Assembly: GCF_010550605.1 (NCBI RefSeq)
Contig: NZ_JAAGNI010000346.1
Location: forward strand, 1-40,717
Length of the DNA: 40,717 nucleotides
Reading direction: 5' to 3'
Source of the DNA: Streptomyces sp. SID9727
Lineage (GTDB): Bacteria > Actinomycetota > Actinomycetes > Streptomycetales > Streptomycetaceae
In this document: positions 22,975-30,564 of the stretch, piece after piece
How the letters are laid out: every line of letters starts with the position of its first letter
Position numbering within the stretch: position 1 is the stretch's first letter
The notes under the pieces: generated by a model
What the model saw: only the letters and a program-made list of their open reading frames with translations
Databases searched by the model: none
Told to the model about the DNA's origin: nothing
Translations under genes and position numbers: made by a program

Positions 22975-23880
22975 TCAGCCGCGCCGGGCCCGGTCCAGCT
23001 CGACGTTGAACTGGGCCCCGGACAGCAGCGCCAGGTTGGTGAACCACACCCAGATCAGGAACACCACGAGCCCCGCGAGGGAGCCGTACAGCCGGCTGTA
23101 GGAGCCGATGTACGTGGCGTAGAGCGCGAACCCCGCCGACGCGGCCAGCCACAGCAGCGCGGCGAGTACCCCGCCGGGCAGCGCCTGACGGGCCCGGCGG
23201 GCCGGCTCCGGGCCGGTGCGGAAGAGGACCGTGATCAGCCCGGCGACCAGGCACAGCAGCAGCGGCCACTTCAGCACCGCCCACACCGCGTCCCCCACGT
23301 GGGTCACGCCCAGCCGGTGCCCCGCCCAGCGCGCCAGCGGTCCGGTGAGCACGAGGGCGAACGCGCTGGCCATCATCAGCAGGAGCAGCCCGACCGCCCA
23401 CGCCACGATGATGTGCGCCTGGCGCAGCGCCGGCCGGGTGTCCTGTACCCCGTGCATGGCGTGCAGCGCCCGCCGGAACACCGCGAGGTAGCTGCACGCG
23501 GACCACAGCGCGCTGACGGACCCGGTCGCGACGAGCAGCCAGACGGCGGTGCGCTGCTGGGTGGCGGCCTCCAGCGGCTCGCGCAGCGCGGTGGCGGCCT
23601 CGGCGGGCGCGAAGGCGGTGATGTCGGCGATCAGCGCGCCGGTGGCGCCGGGGCTGGCGAGTCCGATGACGGACACGGTCACCAGGAGCGCGGGCAACAG
23701 GGCGAGGATCGCGTAGTACGTGAGGGCCGCGGCCCAGTCCGATATGTCGTCGTTCCACAGCGAGACGGGCGTGCGGCGCAGCGCGAGCGGCCAGCGCCGG
23801 ACCCTTCCGGGGCCGGTCTGCGCGGATCTGTGCGGGTGGGGCGGGGCCCCGGCGGCGGTGCCGCTGGACTGGCTGGACAC
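22975..23880 (-). CDS. YihY/UPF0761 family inner membrane protein
   Basis: A 301-residue membrane protein of the YihY family (once mislabelled ribonuclease BN). A short Pro/Arg-rich cytoplasmic N-terminus leads to the family block DISDWAAALTYYAILALLPALLVTVSVIGL (about 43-72), then helices near 120, 165 and 205, and the C-terminal signature LYGSLAGLVVFLIWVWFTNLALLSGAQFNVELD. About six membrane segments are visible. The function is not established; family members are suspected of envelope or lipid transport. GTG 23880 follows GGAG; longer frames upstream look non-coding. Confidence 0.88.
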   Translation of the reverse strand: MSSQSSGTAAGAPPHPHRSAQTGPGRVRRWPLALRRTPVSLWNDDISDWAAALTYYAILALLPALLVTVSVIGLASPGATGALIADITAFAPAEAATALREPLEAATQQRTAVWLLVATGSVSALWSACSYLAVFRRALHAMHGVQDTRPALRQAHIIVAWAVGLLLLMMASAFALVLTGPLARWAGHRLGVTHVGDAVWAVLKWPLLLCLVAGLITVLFRTGPEPARRARQALPGGVLAALLWLAASAGFALYATYIGSYSRLYGSLAGLVVFLIWVWFTNLALLSGAQFNVELDRARRG

Positions 23881-24051
23881 GATTGCGGCTCCGGGGAGTG
23901 AGCGGTGCGGGAGGGGACGGCGCCGGGGTACGGGCCGGGCCCGCCCCCCGCCTCTCCTCTTCTGCTCGGGTTCCCCTGCGGTACACCCGTTTCCGCACCG
24001 GGAGGAACCTTCGGCCCCTCGTTGTCGTACCCCGCCCGTACGCTCCCCCCT

Positions 24052-24441
24052 ATGAGCGTCTCCCTCTACTACACCGCGCGCCGTGCCACCCCGCTGAGCG
24101 GGTCCGAGTCGGCCACCGTCACCCGTGTCGTCGCCGAGCGCCGGGCGTCGTTCCCGTACGAGGACGAGGAGAGCCTGTACCTGTACGACCCCGGCGCGGC
24201 GGAGCCGGGGACCGTCCTCGACGGCTCCACCAAGATGCCGTTCGACCCCGGCCGGCTGCTGCCGGTGGTCGCCCATGTGCTGGACTCGGTCACGGAGTTG
24301 CGCCGGGCGCTGCCGGACGCCGACTGGCATGTGCACATGGACGACCTGGACGTCGAGTGGGACGAGGCCAAGGGGTACGAGCTGCCGGGGATGCGCGACG
24401 CGGACCTCCAGGCGGAGCTCTCGGCGGAAAGCGAGCGCTGA
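24052..24441 (+). CDS. Hypothetical protein
   Basis: A 129-residue acidic protein, MSVSLYYTARRATPLSG to LSAESER, with no family I recognise. The DEESLYLYDPGA stretch and the WHVHMDDLDVEWDEAKGYELPG stretch are distinctive. There is no signal peptide. A pyrimidine run, CCCCCCT, directly precedes the ATG and TACGCT lies seven bases upstream, so the mRNA is probably leaderless. The ABC-F leader begins within 20 bases of its stop. Confidence 0.72.
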   Translation: MSVSLYYTARRATPLSGSESATVTRVVAERRASFPYEDEESLYLYDPGAAEPGTVLDGSTKMPFDPGRLLPVVAHVLDSVTELRRALPDADWHVHMDDLDVEWDEAKGYELPGMRDADLQAELSAESER

Positions 24442-24456
24442 GCGACCGAAAAGCGC

Positions 24457-24485
24457 TTGCCGCTGCCCCGGCCCCCGCCTACCTT
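24457..24485 (+). promoter_or_regulatory. Promoter of the ABC-F leader
   Basis: TTGCCG (24457-24462) and TACCTT (24480-24485) are separated by exactly 17 bases, a good vegetative-type promoter. The start site is expected at about 24491-24493, at the ATG of the four-codon ORF. Confidence 0.6.
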
Positions 24486-24492
24486 GGTGCGC

Positions 24493-24507
24493 ATGGGTTC
24501 TCTGTGA
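24493..24507 (+). CDS. Leader micro-ORF MGSL
   Basis: ATG-GGT-TCT-CTG-TGA encodes Met-Gly-Ser-Leu. It lies 7 bases past a -10 element, so it should be translated from the very 5' end of the mRNA without a ribosome site. Its stop is nine bases before a strong hairpin. The spacing means a ribosome stalled on it would cover the hairpin's 5' arm. Coding status is inferred from position only. Confidence 0.5.
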   Translation: MGSL

Positions 24508-24516
24508 TACTCCCCC

Positions 24517-24556
24517 TGCGCCTGCGTTGAGCTCGGCTCCGCAGTAGCGCATTCTC
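24517..24556 (+). terminator. Attenuator hairpin in the ABC-F leader
   Basis: TGCGCCTGCG then GAGC (24517-24532) pair with GCTC, CGCAG and GCGCA (24536-24551). The stem has 14 pairs with one two-base bulge on each arm (TT at 24527-24528, TA at 24545-24546), loop TCG, and TTCTC follows. It ends 150 bases before the ABC-F start. Confidence 0.6.
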
Positions 24557-24558
24557 CC

Positions 24559-24651
24559 GCGCGTCCGCACTTCCACGCCCTTGCGGCTCCGTGACGCCTG
24601 CCTGCCGTTCCGGCACGCGGCCCGGTGTGCCGTCGGCGTGCGCGGACGCGC
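24559..24651 (+). promoter_or_regulatory. Second leader structure before ABC-F
   Basis: GCGCGTCCGC (24559-24568) pairs perfectly with GCGGACGCGC (24642-24651), enclosing another hairpin, CGGCAC/GTGCCG (24611-24616 with 24627-24632). This stable fold could further hold back transcription or translation when the leader is not opened by ribosomes. Confidence 0.45.
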
Positions 24652-24701
24652 CCCGACCACCGCGGCGTCGATCGGCACGGGCCGAGAATCAGGGGCTTCT
24701 C

Positions 24702-26345
24702 TTGCACACCGGACAACTCACACTTCAGAACGTCACCCGCCGCTACGACGACCGCGTCGTGCTGGACGACGTCACCTTCACCGTCAGGCCCGGCGAGCGG
24801 GCCGGCGTCATCGGCGACAACGGGGCCGGCAAGTCCACGCTGCTCCGGCTCGTCGCCGGCCTCGACCGGCCCGACAACGGTGCGCTGACCGTCGTCGCGC
24901 CCGGCGGCACGGGCTACCTCGCCCAGTCGCTCGCCCTGCCCGCCGGGGCCACCGTCCAGGACGCGGTGGACGCGGCGCTCGCCGGGCTGCGGGAGCTGGA
25001 GGCCCGGATGCGCCGGGCCGAGGCCGGGCTCGCGGGCCTGGCCGGGGCGGAGCTGACCGCCGCGCTGGAGGCGTACGCACGGCTCGTCGCGCGGTACGAG
25101 GCGCGGGCCGGTTACGAGGCCGACGCGCGGGTGGACATCGCCCTGCACGGGCTCGGGCTGCCCGGCCTGGACCGGGACCGGCCGCTGTCCACCCTGTCGG
25201 GCGGCGAGCGGTCGCGGCTTGCGCTGGCGGGGACGCTGGCCTCCCGGCCGGAGCTGCTGCTGCTCGACGAGCCGACCAACGACCTGGACGACCGGGCGGT
25301 GGCCTGGCTGGAGAACCACCTGCGGGCGCACCGGGGCACCGTGCTCGCGGTGACGCACGACCGGGTGTTCCTGGAACGGGTCACCACGACGATCCTGGAG
25401 GTCGGCGAGGGCCGGGTGACCCGGTACGGGGACGGCTACGAGGGTTACCTCGCCGCGAAGGCCGCCGATCGCCGGCGCCGGCTGCGGGAGTACGAGGACT
25501 GGCGCGACGAGTTGTCCCGCAACCGGGAGCTGGCCGCCTGCAACGTGGCCCGGCTGGACGCGATCCCGCGCAAGGTGCCGCTCAGCGTGTTCGGGCACGG
25601 CGGGTTCCGGGCGCGGGGGCGGGGGCACGGGGCGATGGTCCGCATCCGCAACGCGAAGGAGCGCGTCGAACGGCTCACGGAACGGCCGGTCGCGCCGCCG
25701 CCGGATCCGCTGGTGTTCGCCGCCCGGGTGGCCACGGCCGAGGCGTCCGCACCCCGGGTCGCGGCGGAGCTGGCCGGGGTCCGCGTCGGCCACCGCCTCT
25801 CCGTGCCCGCACTGCGGATCGGCGGCACCGAACGGCTGCTGGTCACGGGGGCGAACGGGGCCGGCAAGTCGACGCTGATGCGGGTGCTCGCGGGTGAGCT
25901 GCGCCCGGACGCGGGGAGCGTGCGGACGCGGGGCCGGGTCGGGCACCTGCGCCAGGAGGAGACGCCGTGGCCGGCCGGTCTGACGCTCCCGGAGGCGTAC
26001 GCCCACGGGCGCGGCGGCGACCTCGACGCACACACGGAACACCTGCTGTCGCTGGGCCTGTTCGGCCCGGCGGACCTGCGCCTGAGGGTGGGCGAGCTGT
26101 CCTACGGGCAGCGGCGCCGGATCGAACTGGCCCGCCTGGTCGGCGAACCCGTCGACCTGCTGCTGCTGGACGAGCCGACGAACCACCTCTCCCCGGCACT
26201 GGTGGAGGAGCTGGAGGGTGCGCTGGCCGGGTTCGGCGGTGCGGTGGTCGTCGTCACGCACGACCGGCGGCTGCGGGACCGTTTCCCCGGCAGGCGGCTG
26301 GAACTGGACGGCGGACGGGTGGTGGAACGTACCGAAGCGGCATGA
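24702..26345 (+). CDS. ABC-F ribosomal protection ATPase (antibiotic resistance type)
   Basis: A 547-residue soluble protein with two ATPase domains and no membrane segment, the ABC-F layout. Such proteins bind the ribosomal E site and push drugs from the peptidyl-transferase centre or exit tunnel. Walker A sites are GDNGAGKS (38-45) and GANGAGKS (383-390), signatures LSGGE (165-169) and LSYGQ (466-470), Walker B sites LLLLDEP (185-191 and 486-492). The linker (about 250-340), with FGHGGFRARGRGHGAMVRIRNAKERVERL, is the domain that reaches toward the drug site. TTG 24702 follows AGGGGC. The leader with a four-codon ORF and hairpin suggests antibiotic induction. The drug class cannot be told from sequence. 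Confidence 0.92.
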   Translation: MHTGQLTLQNVTRRYDDRVVLDDVTFTVRPGERAGVIGDNGAGKSTLLRLVAGLDRPDNGALTVVAPGGTGYLAQSLALPAGATVQDAVDAALAGLRELEARMRRAEAGLAGLAGAELTAALEAYARLVARYEARAGYEADARVDIALHGLGLPGLDRDRPLSTLSGGERSRLALAGTLASRPELLLLDEPTNDLDDRAVAWLENHLRAHRGTVLAVTHDRVFLERVTTTILEVGEGRVTRYGDGYEGYLAAKAADRRRRLREYEDWRDELSRNRELAACNVARLDAIPRKVPLSVFGHGGFRARGRGHGAMVRIRNAKERVERLTERPVAPPPDPLVFAARVATAEASAPRVAAELAGVRVGHRLSVPALRIGGTERLLVTGANGAGKSTLMRVLAGELRPDAGSVRTRGRVGHLRQEETPWPAGLTLPEAYAHGRGGDLDAHTEHLLSLGLFGPADLRLRVGELSYGQRRRIELARLVGEPVDLLLLDEPTNHLSPALVEELEGALAGFGGAVVVVTHDRRLRDRFPGRRLELDGGRVVERTEAA

Positions 26346-26489
26346 CTGGCCTGTAAGTCACGGATTCGATGGCTGAAACCAGACCCCTCCAAAGAGGTCC
26401 AGCACCAGTCATATGAACGCCAGCTGATGTACGACGGAACCACTTCTGTCCCGCTGGTCACCTACTCATGGACTACCCCTGGGGGGGCT

Positions 26490-28157
26490 TTGCACCTGTC
26501 TTCACTCACATCCGGCCGCACCGGCGCCGCGCGCTCGAAGCGCGCGCGGCGCATCGCGGCCTGCACCGCTCTCGTCGTCTCCGCCGGCATGCTGCTGGCG
26601 GCCCCGGCCTCGGCCGACGACGCGAAGGGCGCCGACGCTCCGAAGGCCGTCGGCTCGACGCCGCGCATGGACATCACCGGCGACGGCAAGAGCGACATCC
26701 TCTACCAGACCCGCGACGGGCACCTGTTCCAGTCGGTGGGCGGGGTGGTGGCGGACTACCCCGTCGGGTTCGCGGAGCCCCGGGACGAAGCGACCCAGTT
26801 CAAGGACATCATCGCCCCGGGTGACCTGCAGGGTGACGGCATGCCCGAGCTCCTCACCCTGACGGCGTCCGGCACGCTCACGCTGCACCCGATCGTCGGC
26901 ATGGACCCGACAGGAGGCACTCCCACCTGGTCCGGGACGGGCTGGCAGAAGTACAACAAGATCGTCGCGCCGGGCGACCTGACCGGCGACGGCCACAACG
27001 ACCTGCTCGCACGCACGCCCGCCGGTGACGTCTACCTCTACGTCTCCACCGGACGCATCGAGGGCCAGCCCTTCGAACCCGCCGTCAAGGTGGCCTCCGG
27101 CTGGAACGCGTACGACCAGATCGTCGGCCTGAACGACTCCACCGGCGACGGGATCGGCGACGTCGTCACCCGGACTCCTTCCGGTGACCTGTACTTCCAC
27201 ATGGGCACCGGCAACGCGTCGAAGCCCTTCAAGGACGCGTCCAAGATCGGCTACGGGTTCGACACGTACAACCAGCTCGTGGGTGTCGACGACATCAACG
27301 GGGACGGCTACGGCGACCTCATGGGCCGCACGCCGAACGGCGACACGTACCTCTACCGCTTCTCCGGCTACGGCCACTACCGGGCACGGATCCACGGCAC
27401 GTTCGGGTGGCAGAAGGCGGCCATGTTCGTCGGGGCGGGCGGCAACCCGGACACCGGCAAGCGCGGCCTCATGGGGGTCACACCCGAGGGCGCCGGGTAC
27501 GAGTACGACTCCAGGAACACCGGCGAGTTCTTCCCCCGCGCCAGGCGTTTCGAATTCTCCGACGAGGAGTGGGTGCGGGTCGCCTCCTCCCTCGGTGACG
27601 ACGGGCGTCCCGACAACCTCGAGGTGCGCGACGGTTCGCTGTACAGGGAGTACAAGCGGATCAGCGACGGCTGGGGCGCCTACAACGACCTCATCGGCCC
27701 CGGCGACCTGAGCGGGGACGGCGCGGGTGACGTCCTCGCACGCGACACCAAGGGCGACCTGTTCCTGTACCAGGGGAAGGACGAGGGCACCGCGCTCGCG
27801 GCGAAGGTCAAGGTGGGTTACGGCTACGGCTCGTACCGCCACATCGTCGGCGCCGGAGACCTCACGGGTGACGGCCGGGCGGACGTGGTGGCGATCGCCA
27901 AGGACGGCACGCTGTACCTGTACGAGGGCACCGGGAAGGCGTCCGCGCCCCTGAAGGCGCGCGTCAAGATCGGCTCCGGCTTCGACATCTACAACAAGTT
28001 CGCCGCCGTCGGCGACCTCAACGGTGACGGCAAGGCCGACCTGGTCGGGGTCAACGGCTACGGCGACCTGTACCGGTACACGTCCACCGGGACGGGCACG
28101 CTGAAGAAGCGGGTACGGATCGGCTACGGCTTCAACATCTACAAGGCCCTGTACTGA
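26490..28157 (+). CDS. Secreted FG-GAP/VCBS repeat protein
   Basis: A 555-residue exported protein. A signal peptide (basic RSKRARRIAACTALVV, cleavage near APASA-DD) is followed by at least eight copies of a calcium-loop motif of the type GDLTGDGHNDLL (for example DITGDGKSDIL, DDINGDGYGDLM, GDLNGDGKADLV) spaced about 50-60 residues, each followed by strands with LYLY or TYLY. This predicts a beta-propeller that binds calcium. No catalytic domain is visible, so it is probably a binding or adhesion protein. TTG 26490 follows a G-run; an in-frame ATG at 26427 would lengthen the N-terminus by 21 residues and spoil the signal peptide. Confidence 0.85.
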   Translation: MHLSSLTSGRTGAARSKRARRIAACTALVVSAGMLLAAPASADDAKGADAPKAVGSTPRMDITGDGKSDILYQTRDGHLFQSVGGVVADYPVGFAEPRDEATQFKDIIAPGDLQGDGMPELLTLTASGTLTLHPIVGMDPTGGTPTWSGTGWQKYNKIVAPGDLTGDGHNDLLARTPAGDVYLYVSTGRIEGQPFEPAVKVASGWNAYDQIVGLNDSTGDGIGDVVTRTPSGDLYFHMGTGNASKPFKDASKIGYGFDTYNQLVGVDDINGDGYGDLMGRTPNGDTYLYRFSGYGHYRARIHGTFGWQKAAMFVGAGGNPDTGKRGLMGVTPEGAGYEYDSRNTGEFFPRARRFEFSDEEWVRVASSLGDDGRPDNLEVRDGSLYREYKRISDGWGAYNDLIGPGDLSGDGAGDVLARDTKGDLFLYQGKDEGTALAAKVKVGYGYGSYRHIVGAGDLTGDGRADVVAIAKDGTLYLYEGTGKASAPLKARVKIGSGFDIYNKFAAVGDLNGDGKADLVGVNGYGDLYRYTSTGTGTLKKRVRIGYGFNIYKALY

Positions 28158-28163
28158 TGCCCT

Positions 28164-28199
28164 GCGCGGCGGCGGCCCCGGCGGGGGCCGCCGCCGCGC
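28164..28199. terminator. Bidirectional terminator between the FG-GAP and Tad units
   Basis: GCGCGGCGGCGGCCCC (28164-28179) and its exact reverse complement (28184-28199) form a 16-bp stem with a four-base loop. It ends both the FG-GAP gene and the convergent Tad operon. Confidence 0.87.
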
Positions 28200-28207
28200 G
28201 GTGCGGG

Positions 28208-28840
28208 TCAGCTCTGCGAGCCGGTCTCGGTCTCGCCGCGCTGGAAGGAGACCTCCACACGGCGGTTCTTCCGGCGGCCCTCCTCGTCCTCGTTGCTCGC
28301 GATCGGGTAGTCCTCGCCGTAACCCCGGATCTCGAACGTGATCCCGGTACCGCCGAGCGCCTCGTCCAGCACGTTGTGGACGGCCTCGGCGCGCTTCTTG
28401 GACAGCACGTCACCGTGCTCGGACGAGCCGAGGTCGTCGGTGAACCCGAACACCCTGACCTTCTTGGCGTCCTGCCGCTTGATCTCCTCGGCGATGGCGT
28501 TGATCCGCCCCTTGGCCTCACCGCTGAGCTTGGCGCTGTCCTTGCCGAAGAGCACCTCCGCCTGGAGGGCGAACTTGATGTCGGCGTTGGTGTCCTCACG
28601 GCGCTCCTCGCCGCCGAGGTCCTCGATGACGGACTTGATGTCGAGGACTTTGGGCGGGGCGAGGGTGGCGCCCTCGGGAAGCTTCAGGTCGGTGTCGTGG
28701 GGGTCGATCTCGACGGGGGGTTCGGCGGACGCGGAGGGGTAAGGACTGTCACCGGCAACCGCGTGCGGGGCCACCACCCCGACGACCCCCAGGGCGACCA
28801 CCCCGGCGAGGAGGGTTGTCGTGACGCGGCGGGGGGTCAT
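28208..28840 (-). CDS. OmpA-family peptidoglycan-associated protein
   Basis: A 210-residue exported protein: signal peptide (about 1-28, TTTLLAGVVALGVVGVVAPHAVA), a linker, then an OmpA-type domain (about 88-200). That domain shows EVLFGKDSAKLSGEAKGRINAIAE, VRVFGFTDDLGSSEHGDVLSKKRAEAV with the Asp and Arg residues that bind diaminopimelate in OmpA domains, and RRKNRRVEVSF. In a cell without outer membrane it would bind peptidoglycan from the surface. It is the last gene of the Tad operon and overlaps the preceding lipoprotein gene by four bases (ATGA), so it belongs functionally to the pilus machine. Confidence 0.9.
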   Translation of the reverse strand: MTPRRVTTTLLAGVVALGVVGVVAPHAVAGDSPYPSASAEPPVEIDPHDTDLKLPEGATLAPPKVLDIKSVIEDLGGEERREDTNADIKFALQAEVLFGKDSAKLSGEAKGRINAIAEEIKRQDAKKVRVFGFTDDLGSSEHGDVLSKKRAEAVHNVLDEALGGTGITFEIRGYGEDYPIASNEDEEGRRKNRRVEVSFQRGETETGSQS

Positions 28841-29433
28841 CCGGAGATCTCGATCGTTGCGTTGGGGAAGCCGGGGAACTGGATGCCCACTTCGTGGGTG
28901 GACGCCTCGGGCGCGGGGAACTGGGCGAAGAACGTGAGAGTGGCACCGGCCTCGATGCTCGGCTCGTAGCCGCTCGTTGTCAGCGGGCGGTTGTCCGTGT
29001 CACGAAGGACGTAGTAGCGCTTCTTCGCCTGCGCATCCACCAGCATCATCGCAGCGAGCGACCGGCCGTTGGCCGCGACTGCAGTTTCCCGGCCGCTCCA
29101 TTGAATCGGTGTGGTGTAGGCACCACTTCCCGTGTTCTTGAACTGCCCGTTTACCGTCAGGAATCCACCCGAATCGCGCATCGCGGAAGTGATGACCATC
29201 TCCACACCGGAGTCCCCCTTGACGGTCGCCAGGACCGTGTCGGTTTCCGGAGTCGCCTCAGCGGACTTGCTCTTCGCCTTCCCGGAACCCTGTGACGTCT
29301 CAGCCGATGCTCCCTTGTCCTGGCCGCTGCCGTCTGCGTCGCCACCACACGCAGCCGCAGAGAAGGCCAATGTCGCCACCAAGAGCGCGGCGGCACCGGA
29401 CCGGCGCGCTTTCCTCACGTACCGAGCAGTCAT
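28837..29433 (-). CDS. Lipoprotein of the Tad operon
   Basis: A 198-residue lipoprotein. The signal sequence is basic and hydrophobic (RSGAAALLVATLAFSAAAC) with the lipid-modified Cys at 29. A charged, Ser/Gly/Lys-rich linker follows to about residue 60, then a beta-sandwich-like domain (SGVEMVITSAMRDSGGFLTVNGQFKN through HEVGIQFPGFPNATIEIS). The domain resembles DUF4352-like extracellular domains, but no firm family is claimed. It overlaps ompA downstream by four bases and lies 29 bases after the tadG-like gene. Third-position GC is noticeably lower than in flanking genes. It is a good candidate for tethering the pilus assembly to the outer face of the membrane. Confidence 0.8.
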   Translation of the reverse strand: MTARYVRKARRSGAAALLVATLAFSAAACGGDADGSGQDKGASAETSQGSGKAKSKSAEATPETDTVLATVKGDSGVEMVITSAMRDSGGFLTVNGQFKNTGSGAYTTPIQWSGRETAVAANGRSLAAMMLVDAQAKKRYYVLRDTDNRPLTTSGYEPSIEAGATLTFFAQFPAPEASTHEVGIQFPGFPNATIEISG

Positions 29434-29462
29434 CGATCCCTATCCTTTGCGGTCAGTCTCAG

Positions 29463-30107
29463 TCAGTCTTCGGCCAGGCGTACGGTGAAGAGGTCGGCCA
29501 CGTCCGGGACGAGCGTCGGATCCTCCGGGTCGACCGACCAATCAAGGCCGCCGGCACAATGAATCCTGCCGATCGACGCCGATGGCGGATCCTCGTCCGC
29601 ATCCGGGTCGGCATCGGGGGCTGGAGTCTCTACCGGGACGAAAGCACAACGGGGCTCGACCACGGCCACGGCCGTGGCTTCCGCCTTTCTGCCTTCCGTG
29701 CCCGGCACGATGTCCGTGCTCATTCCCTTGGCCGATTTCAGACGGACTACGTAGCCCCATCTGCCATCGGCCAGTGGACGGCATCGGACGGCGCCCGCCT
29801 CGTTCCGGGCAGCGAAGTCCGACGCCTTCCAGCAAGCATCGCCCGTTCCGCCGGGGAAGGACGTGCTAAACACGGATTCGAAGTATTCGGGGTCCGTGAG
29901 ATGTGTCTTCAGATCCGGTTCCAGAAGGCTGCGCGATTCCTTGGCAGCAGCCAGCGCGGCGGCATCGGCCGCGCTCTGTGCGCCATTGCGCCGAATATCG
30001 GCTTCGCCGAACGCGAATAGAACCAGCGCGACAAGGAGCACACCCGCAACCGCCGTGATGTAAAGCGGCGCGGCCTGCCCTGCTTCGGCCTTCCGTCGGC
30101 CAGTCAC
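29463..30107 (-). CDS. TadG-like pilus assembly protein
   Basis: A 214-residue protein with a single N-terminal membrane helix (about 12-34, AAPLYITAVAGVLLVALVLFAFGEA) followed by NGAQSAADAAALAAAKE, the hallmark of TadG/TadE-type pseudopilins, and an extracellular domain with four Cys (CWKAS, VRCRPL, PRCAF, IHCAGG). The leader has EAG|QAAPLY, but Leu replaces the Glu at +5, so processing by the peptidase is doubtful. GTG 30107 overlaps the flp stop (GTGA). Codon use is less GC-biased than in the rest of the operon. It forms part of the Flp pilus machinery; its exact place is unknown. Confidence 0.85.
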   Translation of the reverse strand: MTGRRKAEAGQAAPLYITAVAGVLLVALVLFAFGEADIRRNGAQSAADAAALAAAKESRSLLEPDLKTHLTDPEYFESVFSTSFPGGTGDACWKASDFAARNEAGAVRCRPLADGRWGYVVRLKSAKGMSTDIVPGTEGRKAEATAVAVVEPRCAFVPVETPAPDADPDADEDPPSASIGRIHCAGGLDWSVDPEDPTLVPDVADLFTVRLAED

Positions 30108-30337
30108 CTGTTGAGAACCGAGTTGATCTTCGCCGTGAATTTGTTCCCGATGGTGGCGCCCAAGTCCGTGTTCAGCAGGGCGACCACGATCGCCACCACC
30201 AGAATCGTGATGCCGACGTACTCGATCGCCCCCTGCCCCGCGTCCTTCCGGCGCTTCATGCGGTCCACGGTGGTGTTCGCCCAGTGGTTCACATAAGTCT
30301 GCGTCCGCACCGCCGCCCTGAGCGCGATGTCCTTCAT
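30104..30337 (-). CDS. flp: Flp-type pilin (Fap family)
   Basis: A 77-residue prepilin. After a basic leader (to Gly34) comes GQGAIEYVGITILVVAIVVALL, the pilin helix with cleavage G34|Q35 and Glu at +5, followed by the short tail NTDLGATIGNKFTAKINSVLNR. Leader length and Glu+5/Tyr+6 fit Flp pilins. It would be matured by the prepilin peptidase encoded at 19672-20478. ATG 30337 follows GGAGGGGG by eight bases. The stop overlaps the TadG-like gene (GTGA). It is the only clear pilin in the window and lies mid-operon after a 227-base gap, so it may have its own promoter for higher expression. Confidence 0.92.
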   Translation of the reverse strand: MKDIALRAAVRTQTYVNHWANTTVDRMKRRKDAGQGAIEYVGITILVVAIVVALLNTDLGATIGNKFTAKINSVLNR

Positions 30338-30564
30338 GGCGATGTCCCCCTCCGGGTTCGACCGACCGGGAATCGGTCGACGTTGATCCATAGGCCCGCG
30401 TGGTGCGGGCAACGTACGTCGGTGCAGTGACCCTCTTCGTGGGCTTCCGGGCCCATTCCCACTCCTGGGGCTCGTCAGACGTATCGCTTTCAGCCATGCC
30501 GCCCCTCCCCCCCTCAGCTCCGAATGTCCCACAAATGGCCCTCCTGGGAAGGCGCTTCGCGTGG
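30338..30564 (-). promoter_or_regulatory. Leader region of flp
   Basis: This 227-base gap in the tad operon holds two perfect small hairpins before flp: CGACCG-GGAAT-CGGTCG (30363-30379) and GCCCGC-GTGGT-GCGGGC (30394-30410). A frame with a strong ribosome site (GGGAGGGG) starts at ATG 30497 and runs through flp in another frame into tadG. The region may regulate flp expression, either as an internal promoter or as an RNA processing/stabilising leader. Confidence 0.45.

Noticed and set aside
26343..26411. Inverted repeat TGACTGG/CCAGTCA after the ABC-F gene as a terminator
   Set aside because: Only seven pairs with a 55-base loop; too weak to call.
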